Part shown: piece by piece, positions 53,382 to 63,460 of the stretch | Layout: every line of letters starts with the position of its first letter | Position numbering within the stretch: position 1 is the stretch's first letter | Assembly: GCA_945830395.1 (NCBI GenBank) | Contig: CALZYE010000003.1 | Location: 1 to 64,000 of the forward strand | Reading direction: 5' to 3' | From: an uncultured Clostridia bacterium | GTDB lineage: Bacteria > Bacillota > Clostridia > Peptostreptococcales > Anaerovoracaceae | DNA length: 64,000 bases | Notes under the pieces: generated by a model | Seen by the model: only the letters and a program-made list of their open reading frames with translations | Told to the model about the DNA's origin: nothing | Database searches by the model: none | Position numbers and translations under genes: made by a program

Positions 53382-53774
53382 ATGACCAGAAAAGAAGCCA
53401 GAGAGTTTTTGATGCAAACCATATACCAAATGGACATTTCAAAGGATTTCTCGAAAAAAAGTTCTACAAGATACATAGGCGGAAAACATTCAGGCAAACA
53501 AAAAAACTACTGTACATCTCTTTTGGACAAACTATGTATGAACATAGAAGAAATAGACAAAAAAATAGAAAGAAACAGTCATAAATGGAAGATAGAGAGA
53601 ATGCCAAAAACCGACATTTCCATATTGAGGCTGGCTGCATGTGAAATTTTATATATGGAGGATATTCCGACTGCGGTTTCTATAAACGAAGCTGTAGAAC
53701 TTGCAAAGAAATACGGTACTGAGGACTCTCCCAAATTTATTAATGCGATTTTGGGCAGTATAACAAGAGAATAG
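53382..53774 (+). CDS. nusB: transcription antitermination factor NusB
   Basis: 130 residues. TRKEAREFLMQTIYQMD at the N-terminus, then WKIERMPKTDISILRLAACEIL and AVSINEAVELAKKYG, which are typical NusB sequences. It works with NusE in rRNA antitermination. The ATG directly follows the previous stop codon with GAGGAG upstream. It is conserved before xseA-type genes. Confidence 0.95.
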   Translation: MTRKEAREFLMQTIYQMDISKDFSKKSSTRYIGGKHSGKQKNYCTSLLDKLCMNIEEIDKKIERNSHKWKIERMPKTDISILRLAACEILYMEDIPTAVSINEAVELAKKYGTEDSPKFINAILGSITRE

Positions 53775-53776
53775 AT

Positions 53777-54757
53777 ATGAATGAAAAAGATTTTTTTCTC
53801 GGCATAGATACGAGCAACTATAAGACCTCTGTAGCCGTAGTGGACGGTCTTGGGAGAACTATACTTGATGAAAGAAAGCTCATAGATGTAGCAAAAGGGG
53901 AAAGAGGAATCAGGCAGTCTGAAGCCGTTTTTCAACATACCAACAACTTTCCGCTTCTCATCAAGTCCATAAATAATTTTCCCGAAATAAAGGGCAATAT
54001 AAAGGCAGTATCTGTTTCAAGCAAACCGAGACCTGTGCAAGGCTCATACATGCCGGTATTTAACTGTGGATACAGCTTAGGCAGCAGCTTAAGCTCGGTA
54101 CTTGGAATACCGTTTTATGAATTTTCTCATCAAGAAGGTCATATTGAGGCTGTTAAATTTGGAAGTAAACTTGAAAACAGCCGGAGATTTATTGCTTTTC
54201 ATTTTTCGGGAGGAACAACGGAAGCCGTTCTCGCGGTTCGCACCTCAGGTTCTGATAAAAACTATCAGATTGTAGGCGGAAGCAGAGATATTTCATATGG
54301 ACAGCTTCTGGACAGGGTAGGAGTTGCCATGGGTATAAGTTTTCCGTGTGGAAGGGAAATGGATAAGACAGCGTCTTGCTTCGATGTGAACTCCGATTTT
54401 ATAAAAATACCGAGAATTAATGTAAAGGACGGATATATAAATATATCGGGACAGGAAACATTTTGCTTAAGAGCAGTTGAAAATTCGGATTCCGACGGTT
54501 TGATTCATTCTTTATTTAAAGAAATAACTTATTCTATAAAGGAAATGACTATACAGCTTGCAAAAAAATATGAAGTCAACGATTTTATTTATGCGGGAGG
54601 AGTAGCATCGAGTCGTTTCATTAGAGAAAATTTAAAACTTGATTATAATATTTGCTTTGGAAATCCTGAACTGTCAGCTGATAATGCAGTGGGGATCGCT
54701 TTATTAGGAAGGAGCCGATATGGCATTGAAACCGATAACGGTAACTCAGCTAAATGA
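53777..54757 (+). CDS. TsaD/Kae1-like paralogue (O-sialoglycoprotein endopeptidase-like)
   Basis: 326 residues. ASKHA fold: LGIDTSNYKTSVAVVDG, RGIRQSEAVFQHTN, the metal motif SHQEGHIEAV, FHFSGGTTEAVLAV and ISYGQLLDRVGVAMG. It is shorter than and distinct from canonical TsaD, which makes t6A with TsaB/E; no TsaB or TsaE is near. This paralogue is conserved between nusB and xseA in Clostridia, and its role is not established. Its 3' end overlaps xseA by 38 bases. Confidence 0.85.
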   Translation: MNEKDFFLGIDTSNYKTSVAVVDGLGRTILDERKLIDVAKGERGIRQSEAVFQHTNNFPLLIKSINNFPEIKGNIKAVSVSSKPRPVQGSYMPVFNCGYSLGSSLSSVLGIPFYEFSHQEGHIEAVKFGSKLENSRRFIAFHFSGGTTEAVLAVRTSGSDKNYQIVGGSRDISYGQLLDRVGVAMGISFPCGREMDKTASCFDVNSDFIKIPRINVKDGYINISGQETFCLRAVENSDSDGLIHSLFKEITYSIKEMTIQLAKKYEVNDFIYAGGVASSRFIRENLKLDYNICFGNPELSADNAVGIALLGRSRYGIETDNGNSAK

Positions 54758-55865
54758 ATATCTTGACAGAATAGTTAAAACAGATCCCATAATGTCAAAT
54801 GTAGTAATTAAAGGGGAGCTTTCGGGGGTCAAATATCATTCTTCCGGTCATGTGTATTTTTCTCTTATAGATTCCAAGTCAAAATTGAATTGTTTCTATA
54901 ACCAACGGCTTGTTTCAAATTTACAGGGGCAGCTATCCGACGGAATGGAGGTAACCTGCACCGGACGAATAGGAATATACACAGCCGGTGGAAGCTACTC
55001 TCTTTATGTTAACTCTTTGGAGATTGAGGGTTTAGGAAATTTGGCTTTGGAATTTGAGAAGTTAAAGTCAAAGCTAAACGAAGAAGGACTTTTTGACCCG
55101 AAATATAAGAAAAAACTTCCTTTTTTTCCTAAAAAAGTCGGGGTGATTACCGCAAGTACAGGCGCAGCTGTTCGAGACATTATCAAAACCGTCAAAATCA
55201 GAAACGATGTATGCGATATACTGATATTTCCAAGTGCCGTACAGGGAGCCTTTGCAGGTAAGGAGATTGCTGAAAGAATAAAGTTTGTAAACGAAAATCA
55301 CGAAGATGTGGATGTCTTAATCGTAGGCAGAGGAGGCGGGTCTTCTGAAGATCTATGGGCATTCAACGAGGAAGTTGTAGCCAGGGCAATATTTGATTCC
55401 AAAATCCCCATAGTTTCCGCAGTAGGCCATGAGATTGATTTTTCAATTTCGGACTTGGTTGCAGATAAGAGGGCTGCAACTCCTACGGCGGCAGGACAGA
55501 TGGTTGTACCGGATACCGGGGAACTTAGAGACAGGATTAACGATATAAAATATCAGCTTTTAAACCGGCTGAAAAATAACCTGAATTTCAATTCTTTGAG
55601 AACAAAAAATATAATGTCGGAAATGAAGAGCAATCTGAAATCCGATGTGGATAATAAGTTTTCCGAAATAAACAGGCTCAAAACAGTTTTAGAGGGAAAC
55701 GATCCCAGAAGGATATTAAAAAACGGATATGCCATATTAGAAAATTCTCAAGGGAATATTGTGACAGGCATTAAAGACTTTAAAAAAGATAACGATTATA
55801 AAATAACTATGTTCGACGGCGTTGGACTTGTTAAATTTATTGAGGAGGCAGATTCCCATGAATGA
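54720..55865 (+). CDS. xseA: exodeoxyribonuclease VII large subunit
   Basis: 381 residues. N-terminal OB fold (VVIKGELSGVKYHSSGHVYFSL), then the catalytic core with VGVITASTGAAVRDI, VGRGGGSSEDLWAFN and AVGHEIDFSISDLVADKRAATPTAA. It degrades single-stranded DNA with XseB. The start overlaps the TsaD-like gene and xseB starts within its final codons. Confidence 0.95.
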   Translation: MALKPITVTQLNEYLDRIVKTDPIMSNVVIKGELSGVKYHSSGHVYFSLIDSKSKLNCFYNQRLVSNLQGQLSDGMEVTCTGRIGIYTAGGSYSLYVNSLEIEGLGNLALEFEKLKSKLNEEGLFDPKYKKKLPFFPKKVGVITASTGAAVRDIIKTVKIRNDVCDILIFPSAVQGAFAGKEIAERIKFVNENHEDVDVLIVGRGGGSSEDLWAFNEEVVARAIFDSKIPIVSAVGHEIDFSISDLVADKRAATPTAAGQMVVPDTGELRDRINDIKYQLLNRLKNNLNFNSLRTKNIMSEMKSNLKSDVDNKFSEINRLKTVLEGNDPRRILKNGYAILENSQGNIVTGIKDFKKDNDYKITMFDGVGLVKFIEEADSHE

Positions 55866-56046
55866 AAAAATGAGTTTTGAAGAAGCTTTAAAAAAGCTAA
55901 ATAAACTTGCAGAAAAGATTAAATCCTCAAATACCAATTTGGAGGAATCCATAGCATATTACGAAGAAGGAATGAAATATTACAACATATGCAATGAAAT
56001 TTTATCTCAGGCTAATCAAAAAATAGAAACCTTTGATGCAGATTAG
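55858..56046 (+). CDS. xseB: exodeoxyribonuclease VII small subunit
   Basis: 62 residues, all helical (SFEEALKKLNKLAEKI, NLEESIAYYEEGMKYY), the usual XseB size. ATG 55858 has GAGGAGG at a good distance. It overlaps xseA by 8 bases, and the reading frame further upstream is only the shadow of xseA. Confidence 0.92.
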   Translation: MNEKMSFEEALKKLNKLAEKIKSSNTNLEESIAYYEEGMKYYNICNEILSQANQKIETFDAD

Positions 56047-56059
56047 ATTGGAGGATATG

Positions 56060-56953
56060 ATGAGAGAAAACTACGATGAATACAAGGCTCTTGTTGAAGA
56101 ACATCTATTGGATTTTATGCCTAATGTGGATTCTAAAAGTCAGATTTTATACGATGCGATGAAATACAGCCTTACTGCAGGAGGTAAGAGATTAAGACCT
56201 GTGCTTCTTCTTGCCGCCTGCGAATTTGCAGGGGGAAATTCGGCAAAAGCAATACCCTTTGCCTGTGCAATCGAATACATCCATACTTACTCTTTGATTC
56301 ATGACGACCTTCCATGTATGGACGATGATGAAATGAGAAGAGGCAAACCTACGAATCATATGGTTTACGGCGATGGAATTGCAACCCTTGCAGGAGACGG
56401 ACTTCTAAATTCCGCCTTTGAAATTATGAATAAAAACATGATGCTGTTTTTTGACGATATACCCGAACTAAAAAAAAGGATAAACGCATCTTATGCTATT
56501 TCAAAAGGCGCAGGCGTTCAGGGCATGATTGCAGGTCAGGTTTCGGATATTGAATCGGAAAACAAAAAATGTTCTGAGGAAATGCTTGAATATATACACT
56601 TGAACAAAACCGGAGAACTTTTGTCCGTGGCGATAATGGCAGGTCTGTTTTTAGGCGGGGCCGATCAGGAAATGATTTCGAAGATGAAAATATATGCAGA
56701 AAACATGGGACTTGCTTTTCAAATAGCCGATGATATATTGGATGTTACGGGAAATCCTGATGAAATGGGGAAAAAGCCATCTGAGGATATTAAACATAAT
56801 AAGGTTACATATGTCTCCATGTACGGTCTTGAGAAATCCGAAAAAAAACTTCATGAGTTGACGGAAAAAGCCATTGAATCCATTGCTGATTACTACGATA
56901 ATGCAGAATTTTTTAGAGATTTAGTTCTCAGATTAGAAAAAAGAACTAAATAA
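56060..56953 (+). CDS. ispA: polyprenyl (farnesyl/geranyl) diphosphate synthase
   Basis: 297 residues. First Asp-rich motif LIHDDLPCMDDDEMRRGKP and second FQIADDILDVTG; the GGKRLRPVL motif is near the start. It condenses IPP with allylic diphosphates to farnesyl or geranyl diphosphate. ATG 56060 is better spaced from GGAGG than the adjacent ATG 56057. It precedes dxs directly, in the usual xseAB-ispA-dxs order. Confidence 0.95.
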   Translation: MRENYDEYKALVEEHLLDFMPNVDSKSQILYDAMKYSLTAGGKRLRPVLLLAACEFAGGNSAKAIPFACAIEYIHTYSLIHDDLPCMDDDEMRRGKPTNHMVYGDGIATLAGDGLLNSAFEIMNKNMMLFFDDIPELKKRINASYAISKGAGVQGMIAGQVSDIESENKKCSEEMLEYIHLNKTGELLSVAIMAGLFLGGADQEMISKMKIYAENMGLAFQIADDILDVTGNPDEMGKKPSEDIKHNKVTYVSMYGLEKSEKKLHELTEKAIESIADYYDNAEFFRDLVLRLEKRTK

Positions 56954-56964
56954 AGGTGTATCTT

Positions 56965-58818
56965 ATGAAAAAAGAATTGACAGATTATGATTTTCCCAAA
57001 GACTTGAAAACTATGTCCTGTGATGAACTTGAGCTTTTAGGAATTTCCATAAGGGAGTTTCTTCTTAAGTCTCTTTCTAAAACGGGAGGGCACTTGGCAT
57101 CCAATCTTGGAATAGTTGAATTATCTTTGGCAATACACAAAGTCTTTGACAGCCCGAAAGATAAGATAATATGGGATGTGGGTCACCAATCTTACATCCA
57201 CAAGATTTTAACCGGCAGAGCCTCAAAATTTGACAAATTAAGGCAAACAGGAGGAATAAGCGGATTTCCTAAAAATTGTGAAAGCATACATGATTCCTAT
57301 GACACAGGTCACTCAAGCACCTCCCTTTCCGTTGCGGCAGGAATGGCGGCGGCAAGAGATTTGAAAGGGGAGAACCATGACATAATCGCAGTAATAGGCG
57401 ACGGTGCCATGACCGGCGGAATGGCTTTTGAAGCCTTGAATAATATAGGAGCATCCAAGTCAAAGGTTTTAATTATTTTAAATGACAACGGAATGTCCAT
57501 ATCCAAAAACATAGGAGGACTGTCAAATCATTTGAACAAGCTTAGAGCCTCCAGTCAGTATATATGTGCCAAAAAGAATATCAAAAGCAAGATAAAAAAG
57601 ATACCCGTTATAGGTACAGGTTTGGCATCGGGAATTTCAGGAGCAAAGGATAAGGTAAAATATGCGCTTATTTCCGGTGGAGTAATCTTTGAAGAAATGG
57701 GATTTACATATCTTGGGCCTATAGATGGACATAATATTAGTTCTATGGTAAAAATTCTGGAAGATTCCAAAAATATAAGCGGCCCCGTAATACTTCATGT
57801 GATTACAAGCAAGGGCAAAGGATACCGAAATGCAGAAATTCATCCCAACAAATTTCACGGCATAGGTCCCTTCGATGTAGAAACAGGCGCTACGGAAAAG
57901 GAACCCGGTGTTTCATTTTCCAAGATTATGGGAGATACTGCAATCAAGTTGGCAAAAGATAACGATAAGATTGTTGCGATAACTGCAGCAATGGAGGAGG
58001 CCACCGGACTTGGCGAATTTGGGTATCTGTATCCGAAGCGAATCTTTGATGTGGGAATAGCCGAACAACATGCCGTTACATTTGCGGCAGGTCTTGCAAA
58101 AGCGGGAATGAAGCCTCTTGTAGCCATATATTCATCTTTTTTACAGAGAGCATACGATCAGATTATCGAGGATGTCTGTCTGCAGAATCTCGATGTGGTC
58201 TTTGCTGTGGACAGAGCAGGTATTGTCGGTGCAGACGGAGAAACTCATCACGGTCTGTTTGATTTATCTTATCTGTCTGCAATGCCAAATATGCAGATTT
58301 TGGCACCTTCAAACGGTATTGAGCTTGAGGCTATGATGAAGTGTGCCTTCAAAACATGCGGACCTGTTGCCGTCAGATACCCGAGGGGAAACTGCAATCT
58401 CTGTAAAGGTAACTCTGATTTTGAATTTACCGGCGGAAACAAAAGACTTTTTCCCGGAAAAGATGGAGATATTTGGGCAGTAGGAACCATGCTCAGCCAT
58501 GCTTTGGAAGCCAGAGAAATCCTGCTGCAAAGAGGTATTTTAACGGGTGTTGTTTCTGTAAAATCTGTTAAACCCATTGATTTTTCATGTGTAAATCCTG
58601 AGTGCAAAAGTATTTTTACGGTGGAGGACGGCACTGTTTGCGGCGGCTTTGGAGAAAGAATGAAGGCTGAGTTTCGAGGAAACAGCGAGATAACTAATTA
58701 CGGCTTTCCTGATAAATTCATTGAACACGGAAGTCAGAGGGACTTGTTTGATATATATAAGTTAAACGGAAACGGTCTTGCAGAAAGGATAAGTGACTAT
58801 TTTGAAAGAAAGGCTTGA
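56965..58818 (+). CDS. dxs: 1-deoxy-D-xylulose-5-phosphate synthase
   Basis: 617 residues. TPP-binding motif GDGAMTGGMAFEALNN, HQSYIHK near residue 73, and the transketolase-type second half (MEEATGLGEFG, IAEQHAVTFAAGLA). It makes DXP, the first step of the MEP pathway whose last enzyme is IspH at the other end of the window. ATG 56965 has AAAGG upstream. tlyA starts inside its last codons. Confidence 0.97.
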   Translation: MKKELTDYDFPKDLKTMSCDELELLGISIREFLLKSLSKTGGHLASNLGIVELSLAIHKVFDSPKDKIIWDVGHQSYIHKILTGRASKFDKLRQTGGISGFPKNCESIHDSYDTGHSSTSLSVAAGMAAARDLKGENHDIIAVIGDGAMTGGMAFEALNNIGASKSKVLIILNDNGMSISKNIGGLSNHLNKLRASSQYICAKKNIKSKIKKIPVIGTGLASGISGAKDKVKYALISGGVIFEEMGFTYLGPIDGHNISSMVKILEDSKNISGPVILHVITSKGKGYRNAEIHPNKFHGIGPFDVETGATEKEPGVSFSKIMGDTAIKLAKDNDKIVAITAAMEEATGLGEFGYLYPKRIFDVGIAEQHAVTFAAGLAKAGMKPLVAIYSSFLQRAYDQIIEDVCLQNLDVVFAVDRAGIVGADGETHHGLFDLSYLSAMPNMQILAPSNGIELEAMMKCAFKTCGPVAVRYPRGNCNLCKGNSDFEFTGGNKRLFPGKDGDIWAVGTMLSHALEAREILLQRGILTGVVSVKSVKPIDFSCVNPECKSIFTVEDGTVCGGFGERMKAEFRGNSEITNYGFPDKFIEHGSQRDLFDIYKLNGNGLAERISDYFERKA

Positions 58819-59602
58819 TTTACTTCTGGTAAAAAACGGTTTCTTCACTTCAAGAGAAAAAGCTAAACGCTCGATTATGGCAGGAATTGTTTTTGTAGAC
58901 GGACAAAGAAGCGATAAGGCCGGAAACATGGTTGACACCGAGGCGGAAATACAGGTAAAAGGAAATACATGTCCTTATGTAAGCCGCGGCGGCCTGAAAC
59001 TGGAAAAATCCATCAATGAATTTAATATTGATCTTTCCGATAAATTTTGCATGGATATAGGCGCATCGACGGGAGGCTTTACAGACTGCATGCTTCAAAA
59101 AGGCGCCCGAAAAGTCTATTCCATAGATGTAGGTTACGGTCAGTTGGACTGGAAGCTCAGAAGCGATGAAAGAGTAGTCAATATAGAAAAATGCAATTTT
59201 AGATATATCGATAAAAGGTTGATAAAAGAACCTATGGACTTTATCAGCGTGGATGTTTCCTTTATCTCTTTAAAACTGATTTTCCCTGCGGCATCCGGAT
59301 TTCTTTCAGAACAGGGGGAGATGGTTTGCCTTGTAAAACCGCAGTTTGAGGCGGGGAGAGAGCAGGTAGGAAAAAGGGGCATCGTAAAGGACATTGAGAT
59401 TCACAAGGATGTAATAAAAAAAGTAATAGGATATGCTGAGTATAACGGACTTTATCCCTATAACATAACCCATTCGCCTATAACAGGAGCAAAAGGGAAT
59501 ATAGAATTCCTATTACATGTTGGCAAAAGAGCAAATTTGCGTTATAATTCAAGTAGCATTGACGATGTTGTAAAACACTCGCACGATATTTTATCACAAT
59601 GA
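58793..59602 (+). CDS. tlyA: TlyA-family rRNA 2'-O-methyltransferase
   Basis: 269 residues from a GTG start with AAAGG upstream. An S4 RNA-binding domain (RLDLLLVKNGFFTSREKAKRSI) leads into an FtsJ-like methyltransferase: CMDIGASTGGFTDCML is motif I and FISVDVSFISL follows. Homologues methylate 16S and 23S rRNA and set sensitivity to capreomycin. It overlaps dxs by 26 bases. Confidence 0.93.
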   Translation: MTILKERLDLLLVKNGFFTSREKAKRSIMAGIVFVDGQRSDKAGNMVDTEAEIQVKGNTCPYVSRGGLKLEKSINEFNIDLSDKFCMDIGASTGGFTDCMLQKGARKVYSIDVGYGQLDWKLRSDERVVNIEKCNFRYIDKRLIKEPMDFISVDVSFISLKLIFPAASGFLSEQGEMVCLVKPQFEAGREQVGKRGIVKDIEIHKDVIKKVIGYAEYNGLYPYNITHSPITGAKGNIEFLLHVGKRANLRYNSSSIDDVVKHSHDILSQ

Positions 59603-59627
59603 TGTTATGTAAAGGAGAAATAGGGCA

Positions 59628-60827
59628 ATGAACATTTCTAACAGAGTAGAATCAATGCAGTTTTCACCGATCAGAAAATTCAATCCGGTGGCAATTAAAG
59701 CTGAAAAAGCGGGAAAGAAAATCTATCACTTAAACATTGGACAGCCTGATGTAGAAACACCAGAATGTTTCATGGATGCTATCAGAAACTTTGACGAAAA
59801 GGTTATAGCATATGCAGAGTCCGGTGGTCGTCCTGAGCTTGTTGAAGCGGTTAAGGATTATTACAACACCTATGACATCAAGCTTGATGCATCGGATATT
59901 ATGGTAACAAACGGCGGTTCAGAGGCTCTAAGCATGACTTTTATCACACTTTTGAACGAAGGTGATGAGGTACTGGTTCCTGAACCGTATTACACAAACT
60001 ATTCAACATTTGCACTTATGGCGGGCGGAATCGTTAAGCCTATTACAACCGCTGCCGAAGACGGCTATTTTTATGCCGATGCCGCAAAAATTGAGGCTTG
60101 CATCACTCCTAAGACAAGGGCAATCTGTTGCCTTGAACCGGGCAATCCTACCGGAAATGTATTAACTTTGGATGAAATGAGAGTTATATGCGAAGTTGCG
60201 GAAAAACACGACTTGATGATTATAGCTGATGAAGTTTACAGAGAATTCGTTTATGACGGAAGAACTCCGGCTTCCTTCGGACAGCTTGAAGAATATGCAG
60301 ACCGCGTAATCATAATAGATTCCGTCTCGAAGAGATTTTCTGCTTGCGGCGCAAGAATAGGTCTTTGCATTTCAAAGAACAAGGAATTCATGGCAGGAAT
60401 CATGAAGATTGCTCAGGGAAGGCTTTGCGTTTCAACCGTTGATCAGATTGCTTCCGCAGCGCTTTTCCGTCTCCCTCAGTCTTATTACGACGAAGTTAAA
60501 GCAGAATACTGCGGAAGAAGAGATGTGGTTGTGGAAGAACTTAATAAGATCCCGGGATTCAGTGCAACAGTTCCCGGAGGAGCCTTCTATATGACATGTA
60601 AACTTCCCGTTGATGACATAGAAGACTTCCTGATGTTCCTATTGGAAGAATTTGAGGATAATGGCGAGTCCGTTATGTTTGCTCCGGCAGAGGGTTTTTA
60701 TGCCACACCGGGACTTGGCAAGGATGAAATCCGAATCGCTTATGTTTTAAAACAGGAAGACATGAAGAGAGGCGTTGAGCTCATTCGTCTCGGACTTGAA
60801 GCCTACAACAAAAAATTAGGTAAATAA
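59628..60827 (+). CDS. class I/II pyridoxal-phosphate aminotransferase
   Basis: 399 residues. Fold-type I aminotransferase: LNIGQPDVETPECF, NGGSEALSMTF, the NPTGNVLTLDEM loop, DEVYREFVYDG, and the PLP lysine Lys235 in DSVSKRFSACGARIG. It resembles aspartate-type enzymes, but the substrate is not clear. Ribosome site AAGGAG precedes the ATG. It stands where nadK-argR-recN would follow tlyA in many Clostridia. Confidence 0.9.
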   Translation: MNISNRVESMQFSPIRKFNPVAIKAEKAGKKIYHLNIGQPDVETPECFMDAIRNFDEKVIAYAESGGRPELVEAVKDYYNTYDIKLDASDIMVTNGGSEALSMTFITLLNEGDEVLVPEPYYTNYSTFALMAGGIVKPITTAAEDGYFYADAAKIEACITPKTRAICCLEPGNPTGNVLTLDEMRVICEVAEKHDLMIIADEVYREFVYDGRTPASFGQLEEYADRVIIIDSVSKRFSACGARIGLCISKNKEFMAGIMKIAQGRLCVSTVDQIASAALFRLPQSYYDEVKAEYCGRRDVVVEELNKIPGFSATVPGGAFYMTCKLPVDDIEDFLMFLLEEFEDNGESVMFAPAEGFYATPGLGKDEIRIAYVLKQEDMKRGVELIRLGLEAYNKKLGK

Positions 60828-60841
60828 TCGGAGGAAATCGG

Positions 60842-63460
60842 ATGAAATTATCACCAATGATGGAGCAGTACATGGAAGTTAAAAAGCAGTACGAAGACTG
60901 CATACTGTTCTTTCGTCTGGGTGATTTCTATGAGATGTTTTTCGATGATGCCAAGTTGGTCTCCAGACTTCTTGAGCTGACTTTAACCGGTAAAAACTGC
61001 GGCTTGGAAGAGCGGGCTCCTATGTGCGGAGTTCCTTTCCATGCCGCTGATTCATATATTGAAAAATTAGTTAAGATGGGATACAAAGTTGCCATAGGAG
61101 AGCAGCTTGAAGATCCTGCAGAAACTAAAGGCATGGTTAAAAGAGGCGTTGTGAGAGTAGTGACCCCCGGAACCGTACTTTCAGATACAATGCTTAAGGA
61201 AAAGGAGAACAACTATCTGGCATCGGCTTATATTACCGGAAACGGAATGGCAGTTGCATACTGCGATATTTCCACCGGAGAATTATATATGACTGAGAAA
61301 ATCGGCGGAAGCAATCTGTACGAGGATCTTATAAACGAACTGGTAAAAATAAATGCAAGCGAAATTCTCATAAACGAGGACTTCTTAGAAATTTATGACG
61401 AGCAGGAAATAGCGCTTTTGACAGATTCTTTCTTACATGGAATACCCGGCTCATATTATTCAAAAACAACGGCAGAAACGGCAATTAAAGCTCAGTTCGG
61501 CAATGTTTCCCTAACGACACTGGGACTTGACGGCCGTGATTTTTGCGTTTTTGCAATTGGCGCGCTTTTATCATATCTGCTGGAAACTCAAAAACAAAAT
61601 TTAAAACAAATAACACAGTGCAGTTTCTACGAAATCGGAAACCACATGTCTTTAGACAAGGCCACTATCAGAAACCTTGAAATTACAGAGACATTATATG
61701 ATAAAAACCTGAAAGGCTCACTGCTTTGGGTTCTGGATAAAACCTCCACGGCAATGGGAGGAAGAAAGTTAAAACAATGGCTCAGAGAACCTCTGAATAA
61801 CTCCAAAGAGATAAATTTGAGACTTGACGCCGTGGAAACCTTGGTAAATAATCCGCTGCTTTTAAATGAAGCAAGAGAAAATCTCAAGCATATATATGAT
61901 TTTGAGAGGCTTGCAGGCAGAATCGCATCGGGAAATGCCAACGGAAGAGATTTAATATCCCTTAGAAATTCAATAGGTCTTTTGCCCGACATCAAACACA
62001 TTCTTTCCTCATTAGGCGATAGACTTCTTGAATCACTAAATGAGGATATAGACGGTTTGGAAGATGTTTTTAACATAATAAAAAGTTCGATAGTTGAAGT
62101 TCCTCCTTACACTGTTAAAGAAGGCGGCATAATAGCAGATGGATATTCCAAAGAGCTTGACGATCTGAAATTTTCCATAAAAGATGCCAAAGAATGGATT
62201 GCCCAGCTGGAACAGAAAGAAAAGGAGCGAACGGGAATCACTCATTTACGGGTGGGGTACAACAAGGTATTCGGATACTACATCGAAATCAGCAAATCAA
62301 ATCTTGACCAGACTCCCGACGAGTATATAAGAAAGCAAACTTTAGTGGGAAAAGAGCGTTTTATCACGCCGAAACTGAAGGAAATGGAAAGCTTGGTGCT
62401 TAATGCCGAAACCAAAATCAACAAACTGGAATATGAAATATTCACAAGTTTGAGAGCGGAGATAGAAAGCTACATCAAGCTTATACAAAAAACATCTAAA
62501 AGTATTGCCATCCTCGATGTCCTTTGCTCATATGCTGTTTGCAGTATGAGACTTGGGTATGTTAAACCGAAGGTTGATGACAGCCTGATTTTAGAGATAA
62601 ATAACGGAAGGCATCCCGTAATCGAGCAGACAACAGAGCAGGGACTTTTCGTTTCAAACAATACCTACATGGATGATGACAGCTCAGCCATGCTCATAAT
62701 TACAGGTCCGAACATGGCAGGTAAATCCACATACATGAGACAAACTGCTCTTATAGTTCTGATGGCACAGACAGGGTGCTTTGTTCCTGCCGATTCAGCC
62801 CATATAGGCGTGTGCGACAGAATCTTTACAAGAATCGGCGCATCGGACAATCTCGCCCAAGGGCAATCGACTTTCTATGTGGAAATGAGCGAACTGGCAT
62901 ATATTCTCAGAAGTGCAAAGGAACGCAGTCTTATAATACTTGATGAGATAGGAAGAGGGACAAGTACATATGACGGACTTTCTATAGCCTGGGCAACGGT
63001 GGAATATCTTTGCAATGAAAAAAAGCATATAAGGACTTTATTTGCAACTCATTATCACGAATTGACCGTCCTTGAGGAACAGATTAAAGGCGTAGTGAAT
63101 TTGAATGTTGAGGTTTCAGAAGATGGCGGCAATATTGTATTTTTACATAAAATAGTCCCCGGAAATGCAAATCAAAGTTACGGCGTTCATGTGGCAAAAC
63201 TTGCAGGAGTTCCCAAGGTATTACTGGACAATGCGGAAAACAAACTTTTCAGGTTGGAAAGAAACAGCGAAAGCAATACCATAACCAAAAGTTTTACCTC
63301 TGAGAACAAAGATAACTTACATGCTGCAGAGCAGATTTCATTTTTTGCACCTGAATCAAACCCTGCAGTTGAAGAGCTTAAAAAGCTGAATCTAATGGAA
63401 ATAACACCATCACAAGCCATCAGGATTTTAGAAGATTTAAAGGAAATGATAGATGATTAA
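60842..63460 (+). CDS. mutS: DNA mismatch repair protein MutS
   Basis: 872 residues. Mismatch-binding domain with FFRLGDFYEMFFDDA (Phe-x-Glu site), core and clamp domains, and a C-terminal ATPase with P-loop TGPNMAGKSTYMRQT, then DEIGRGTSTYDGLSIAWA and FATHYHELT. It recognises mispairs and recruits MutL, whose gene overlaps its 3' end by 8 bases. The ribosome site is CGGAGG before the ATG. Confidence 0.97.
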   Translation: MKLSPMMEQYMEVKKQYEDCILFFRLGDFYEMFFDDAKLVSRLLELTLTGKNCGLEERAPMCGVPFHAADSYIEKLVKMGYKVAIGEQLEDPAETKGMVKRGVVRVVTPGTVLSDTMLKEKENNYLASAYITGNGMAVAYCDISTGELYMTEKIGGSNLYEDLINELVKINASEILINEDFLEIYDEQEIALLTDSFLHGIPGSYYSKTTAETAIKAQFGNVSLTTLGLDGRDFCVFAIGALLSYLLETQKQNLKQITQCSFYEIGNHMSLDKATIRNLEITETLYDKNLKGSLLWVLDKTSTAMGGRKLKQWLREPLNNSKEINLRLDAVETLVNNPLLLNEARENLKHIYDFERLAGRIASGNANGRDLISLRNSIGLLPDIKHILSSLGDRLLESLNEDIDGLEDVFNIIKSSIVEVPPYTVKEGGIIADGYSKELDDLKFSIKDAKEWIAQLEQKEKERTGITHLRVGYNKVFGYYIEISKSNLDQTPDEYIRKQTLVGKERFITPKLKEMESLVLNAETKINKLEYEIFTSLRAEIESYIKLIQKTSKSIAILDVLCSYAVCSMRLGYVKPKVDDSLILEINNGRHPVIEQTTEQGLFVSNNTYMDDDSSAMLIITGPNMAGKSTYMRQTALIVLMAQTGCFVPADSAHIGVCDRIFTRIGASDNLAQGQSTFYVEMSELAYILRSAKERSLIILDEIGRGTSTYDGLSIAWATVEYLCNEKKHIRTLFATHYHELTVLEEQIKGVVNLNVEVSEDGGNIVFLHKIVPGNANQSYGVHVAKLAGVPKVLLDNAENKLFRLERNSESNTITKSFTSENKDNLHAAEQISFFAPESNPAVEELKKLNLMEITPSQAIRILEDLKEMIDD

